Positions 4,253 through 6,979 of a stretch of 6,979 nucleotides of DNA are shown one piece after another (the stretch's first letter is position 1; each line of letters opens with the position of its first letter). The stretch comes from CAZDUS01 sp964535015. GTDB lineage: Bacteria; Verrucomicrobiota; Kiritimatiellia; CAIKKV01; CAITUY01. The notes under the pieces are model-generated. The model made no database searches. It was given only the letters and a program-made list of their open reading frames with translations, and was not told the DNA's origin. The translations under genes and the position numbers were made by a program. The stretch covers positions 1-6,979 of the forward strand of contig CAZHRU010000113.1 of NCBI GenBank assembly GCA_964535015.1, in the 5' to 3' direction.

Positions 4253-6694
4253 ATGAAGCCTTCCATTTTGTCCTGGTCCGCCTTAACCGGCGTGATCATC
4301 CTGACCCTCGCCAATGGTCTGCAGTACCGCGAGAACCGCCGGCTCCATGAAGAACTTGCCACTCTGACGGCCTCGGGCCCCGCCCCCGCGGCAGTCACGA
4401 CGACACCCCCGGGGGGCGTGGACCCAATCCGTAAACCCGCCGTTCCGTCCCGCACTGACGCCCCTTCCGCCAAACCCGCCCATGGCGTCACCACAGGAGT
4501 CCCCTTCTCTGAAATCTCTGAACAAATAACGGCTCTGGCCAATCTCTCGGTGGGCGGCCAGATGAGGGAATTTGCGAAGATTATCGCCTCCATCCGCCCG
4601 GAAGACATTCCGCGTGTCATGGCCCTGGTTGACAAACTACCGGGCCGGAACAGCCGTGACTCGTTCCGCTACCAGTTGCTCGCCCGCTGGGCCGAGTCTG
4701 ACCCCGCCGCCGCCATGGCCTATGCGTCATCGGTCAAGGGGAAAGCCGCCCACGACATGGCTGTTTCCGCCGTCGTGTCCGTCTGGGGCCGTACGAATCC
4801 GGCCGCCGCCGAAGCATGGGTCAACGCCCTTCCCAAGAATATGTTCAGGGATCAACTCCTGAGTGCATTGATCAGCGGTATATCCGAAACCAACCCTGCC
4901 GCCGCCTTCGCCCTTTATCAAAGAAGCAACCTCTCCAACCAGCGGTTTGGAATGACCTATGCAATATTCCAGAACTGGGCCCGTCTCGATCCCGCCACCG
5001 CCATCACCAAACTTAATGACTTGACGGGACAACAACGGTCACAGGCCATGCAGTCAATCGCCGCCGCCTGGGCCGAGAAGGACCCGCAAGCCGCCTTCGA
5101 TTGGGTGAATTCGCTACCCGTGAGCAGTCAGCGAAGCCAATACCTGAGCACCATCATCTACGCGTGGAGCGTCACCAATCCCCAGCAGGCCGCCTTATGC
5201 ATCAACTCCCTTCCTGCCGGATCCGCACGCCAAAACGCCATCCGGACATTGGCCACCAACTGGGGTGCTACCGACCTGACCGCCGCCATGGCCTGGGCAC
5301 GGTCATTGCCGGACGAGACCACCCGGGAAACCGCCATGACTCAACTTTGCACCATCTGGACCGAAAGCGACCCCAAGGCCGCCATCGCGTATGCGCAGAC
5401 CCTCCGCGCCACCGATAAACGCACCCAGACACTCGGCCAGATCATGAGTCAGTGGGCAAAACAGGACGCCAAGTCCACCCTGGACTTCCTGCAAACCATG
5501 CCCAACAACAACGAACGGAACAACGTCATCCAGACCCTGGTCCAGCAACTCTCCTGGCAAGATCCGAAACTGGCCATGGCCTTCGCCGCCTCCCTCCCGC
5601 CCGGCCCACTTCAAGTCAAAGCCATTGGCCCCCTGATCAGTAGCCTTGCCAACACCGACCCCGCCGCCGCCTTGGAACTGTATTCGTCCCTCCCTGAAGG
5701 ATCCGCCAAACGCAACACGCTCCAGTCGCTTGTCTACCCACTTGGACAAAGTGACCCGGAGTTGGCGGCCTCCCTGCTTGCAACCCTCCCCCAGGGACAG
5801 TCCCGTTCCAGTTTCATCAGTAGTCTGGCCTCCCTGTGGGCCAATATCGATTCGGCCCGCGCCGTGGAATGGGCCAAACAACTGCCGGATGAAAAATCCA
5901 TGCAGGACGCCCTTGCCCAGATGATGCCCGAATGGTCAAAGAATGACGCCAAGGGGGCCATCGCGTTTGTCGAAGCCCTCCCACCCGGCAAGTCCCAAAC
6001 GGAATTGTTCAGAAACATCGCCACCAGTATGGCCTCCACGGATTCCAAGGCCACCTTGGCCTACGCCAACCAAATGCCAAAAGGAGAAGCCCGCGACGCT
6101 TTTGCGGAGGGCATGGCAGGCGCCATGGCTCGATCCATGCCTGAAGAGGCCGCCGAATTTGTTGCGACGCTCCCCGCCGGCCCCTCGCAGGATCGCGCCG
6201 CCCAATCTGTTGTTTCGGCCTGGGCCTCCACCGACCCCCAATCCGCCGCCGCCTGGGTCTCCGCTTTCCCCGCCGGTAACGCCAGGAAGAACGCCCTCCA
6301 GACCATTGTCTCCTCGTGGGCCAATGTCGACCCCACCGCAACCGGCCAATGGTTGGCCAAGTTATCCACAGACGATAACTATTCGCAACTGGTGCAACAG
6401 TACATCAACAACACGAGTTACAACTATCCAGAAATCGCCGCCGGCTGGACGGACGCAATCGCCGACCCCAATCAACGCCTCACTTCGATCGAGACCGTGG
6501 GCCGGACCTGGCTCCAGGTGGACCGCCCGGCGGCGGAAAAGTGGATTAGTCAGTCAGTCCTCCCCGAAGACAGGAAACAGGCCCTGCTAAAATCCGCGCA
6601 GGCAGCCGACGCTCCCTCCACCCATCGTTCGAGGAGTTTCAGGCATTCCTCTTTTTCTCCCGCGAGTGGTGGTTCCACAACAATCACGTGGTAA
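4253..6694 (+). CDS. Membrane-anchored protein of about 20 tandem 32-residue helical repeats, function unknown
   Basis: The start is ATG 4253, with GGAG at 4240-4243 nine bases before it. The frame stays open far upstream, but only as antisense of the GH20 gene. The product is 813 residues. Residues 4-23 form one hydrophobic segment (signal anchor, or less likely a cleaved signal peptide). A short charged, possibly coiled-coil stretch follows (25-40), then a Pro/Ala/Thr-rich linker (41-80) and a degenerate first repeat (about 101-143). Repeats with a strict 32-residue period run from 144 to about 686, with three looser ones to 782. Typical positions are W3, D/N7-P8, A11, aromatic 14, L18-P19, G21 and R24, consistent with a two-helix solenoid of TPR/HEAT type. 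Such architecture usually mediates protein contacts, and no catalytic domain is visible. The segment after the anchor is probably extracytoplasmic. The last 31 residues (783-813) do not fit the repeat and look atypical. I do not recognise a named family. Confidence 0.85.
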   Translation: MKPSILSWSALTGVIILTLANGLQYRENRRLHEELATLTASGPAPAAVTTTPPGGVDPIRKPAVPSRTDAPSAKPAHGVTTGVPFSEISEQITALANLSVGGQMREFAKIIASIRPEDIPRVMALVDKLPGRNSRDSFRYQLLARWAESDPAAAMAYASSVKGKAAHDMAVSAVVSVWGRTNPAAAEAWVNALPKNMFRDQLLSALISGISETNPAAAFALYQRSNLSNQRFGMTYAIFQNWARLDPATAITKLNDLTGQQRSQAMQSIAAAWAEKDPQAAFDWVNSLPVSSQRSQYLSTIIYAWSVTNPQQAALCINSLPAGSARQNAIRTLATNWGATDLTAAMAWARSLPDETTRETAMTQLCTIWTESDPKAAIAYAQTLRATDKRTQTLGQIMSQWAKQDAKSTLDFLQTMPNNNERNNVIQTLVQQLSWQDPKLAMAFAASLPPGPLQVKAIGPLISSLANTDPAAALELYSSLPEGSAKRNTLQSLVYPLGQSDPELAASLLATLPQGQSRSSFISSLASLWANIDSARAVEWAKQLPDEKSMQDALAQMMPEWSKNDAKGAIAFVEALPPGKSQTELFRNIATSMASTDSKATLAYANQMPKGEARDAFAEGMAGAMARSMPEEAAEFVATLPAGPSQDRAAQSVVSAWASTDPQSAAAWVSAFPAGNARKNALQTIVSSWANVDPTATGQWLAKLSTDDNYSQLVQQYINNTSYNYPEIAAGWTDAIADPNQRLTSIETVGRTWLQVDRPAAEKWISQSVLPEDRKQALLKSAQAADAPSTHRSRSFRHSSFSPASGGSTTITW
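4682..6598 (+). repeat. Coding tandem repeat array, 96-bp period, about 20 diverged units
   Basis: Units begin at 4682 and recur every 96 bp, with 17 units up to base 6310. All are exactly 32 codons except the fourth, which has 31. Three less regular units of 34, 30 and 32 codons follow to 6598. The DNA copies are well diverged, and identity is held mainly at the codons for Trp, Asp-Pro, Ala-Ala, Leu-Pro and Arg. This indicates old duplication kept under protein-level selection, not recent slippage. Confidence 0.85.
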
Positions 6695-6979
6695 ACACCC
6701 TACCCCGCCTCAACCTCAGCGCGTTGCCGATCACCGTCACCGAACTCAGACTCATCGCCGCCGCCGCCAGCATCGGGCTCATCAGCGCCCCCGTCCACGG
6801 ATACAACACCCCCGCCGCCACCGGCACACCCAGTATGTTGTAGGCAAACGCCCAGAAGAGATTCTGCCGGATCGTCCGCATCACCGCCCGGCTCAAGTCC
6901 ACCGCCCTCACCAGCGCCCGCAAATCGCCCTTCACCAGCACCACATCGGCGCTTTCCATTGCCACATCCGTGCCGGTCC
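6684..6979 (-). CDS. copA: C-terminal part of a P1B-type copper-transporting ATPase (partial)
   Basis: Only the last 97 codons and the stop are present; the gene runs off the right edge of the window. P1B-1 ATPases pump Cu+ (or Ag+) out of the cytoplasm using ATP. The fragment begins GTGTDVAMESADVVLV, the conserved end of the P-type ATPase phosphorylation (hinge) region. Two transmembrane helices follow with AYNILGVPVAAG and MSLSSVTVIGNALRLRR. The YN in the seventh helix and MxxSS in the eighth are the Cu+-site signatures of CopA-like pumps, and this is the basis for the metal assignment. The CPC motif and N-terminal metal-binding domains lie outside the window. A zinc/cadmium-type pump would lack this YN/MxxSS pair. 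The stop (6684-6686) overlaps the end of the convergent repeat-protein gene by 11 bp. Confidence 0.9.
   Translation of the reverse strand, partial: TGTDVAMESADVVLVKGDLRALVRAVDLSRAVMRTIRQNLFWAFAYNILGVPVAAGVLYPWTGALMSPMLAAAAMSLSSVTVIGNALRLRRGRVFTT

Noticed and set aside
4682..6598. A 96-bp repeat array that might be a CRISPR or a recent tandem duplication
   Set aside because: Units are contiguous, diverged at the DNA level and in frame, and conserved only at key amino acids; this is a protein repeat.

Overview
This window is G+C-rich bacterial chromosomal DNA with five protein-coding genes, one of them cut by the right edge. Codon third positions are dominated by C and G. Three things together suggest a Verrucomicrobiota/Kiritimatiellota/Lentisphaerota-type (PVC) bacterium: a GcnA-like family GH20 enzyme, a long Trp/Asp-Pro/Leu-Pro 32-residue repeat protein with an N-terminal membrane anchor, and a basic Ala/Pro-rich tail on ribosomal protein S2. 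This taxonomic guess is an inference from protein style and is not proven by any marker here.

Layout: bases 1-329 hold no convincing gene. They contain paired segments (a possible pseudoknot and two hairpins), then a strong sigma70-type promoter (187-214), then a leader with three back-to-back hairpins. The translation operon rpsB (330-1244) and tsf (1325-2161) follows on the plus strand and closes with a textbook rho-independent terminator (2189-2222). The rpsB-tsf spacer can fold into two mutually exclusive hairpins.

Convergent with tsf, on the minus strand, is a family 20 glycoside hydrolase (start probably 4108, end 2225) resembling GcnA N-acetyl-beta-D-glucosaminidases. From a short divergent promoter region (about 4109-4252) the plus-strand gene at 4253-6694 encodes an 813-residue membrane-anchored protein made almost entirely of about 20 tandem 32-residue helical repeats. 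Its 3' end overlaps by 11 bp the convergent end of a P1B-type copper-transporting ATPase (CopA-like). Only the last 97 codons of that ATPase lie in the window (6684-6979, minus strand).

rpsB and tsf form a functional pair (30S protein S2 and elongation factor Ts). The other three genes look like independent transcription units: sugar salvage, an envelope scaffold of unknown function, and metal export. No mobile element, CRISPR array, tRNA or rRNA was found. The most unusual items are the repeat protein and the RNA structures around rpsB.
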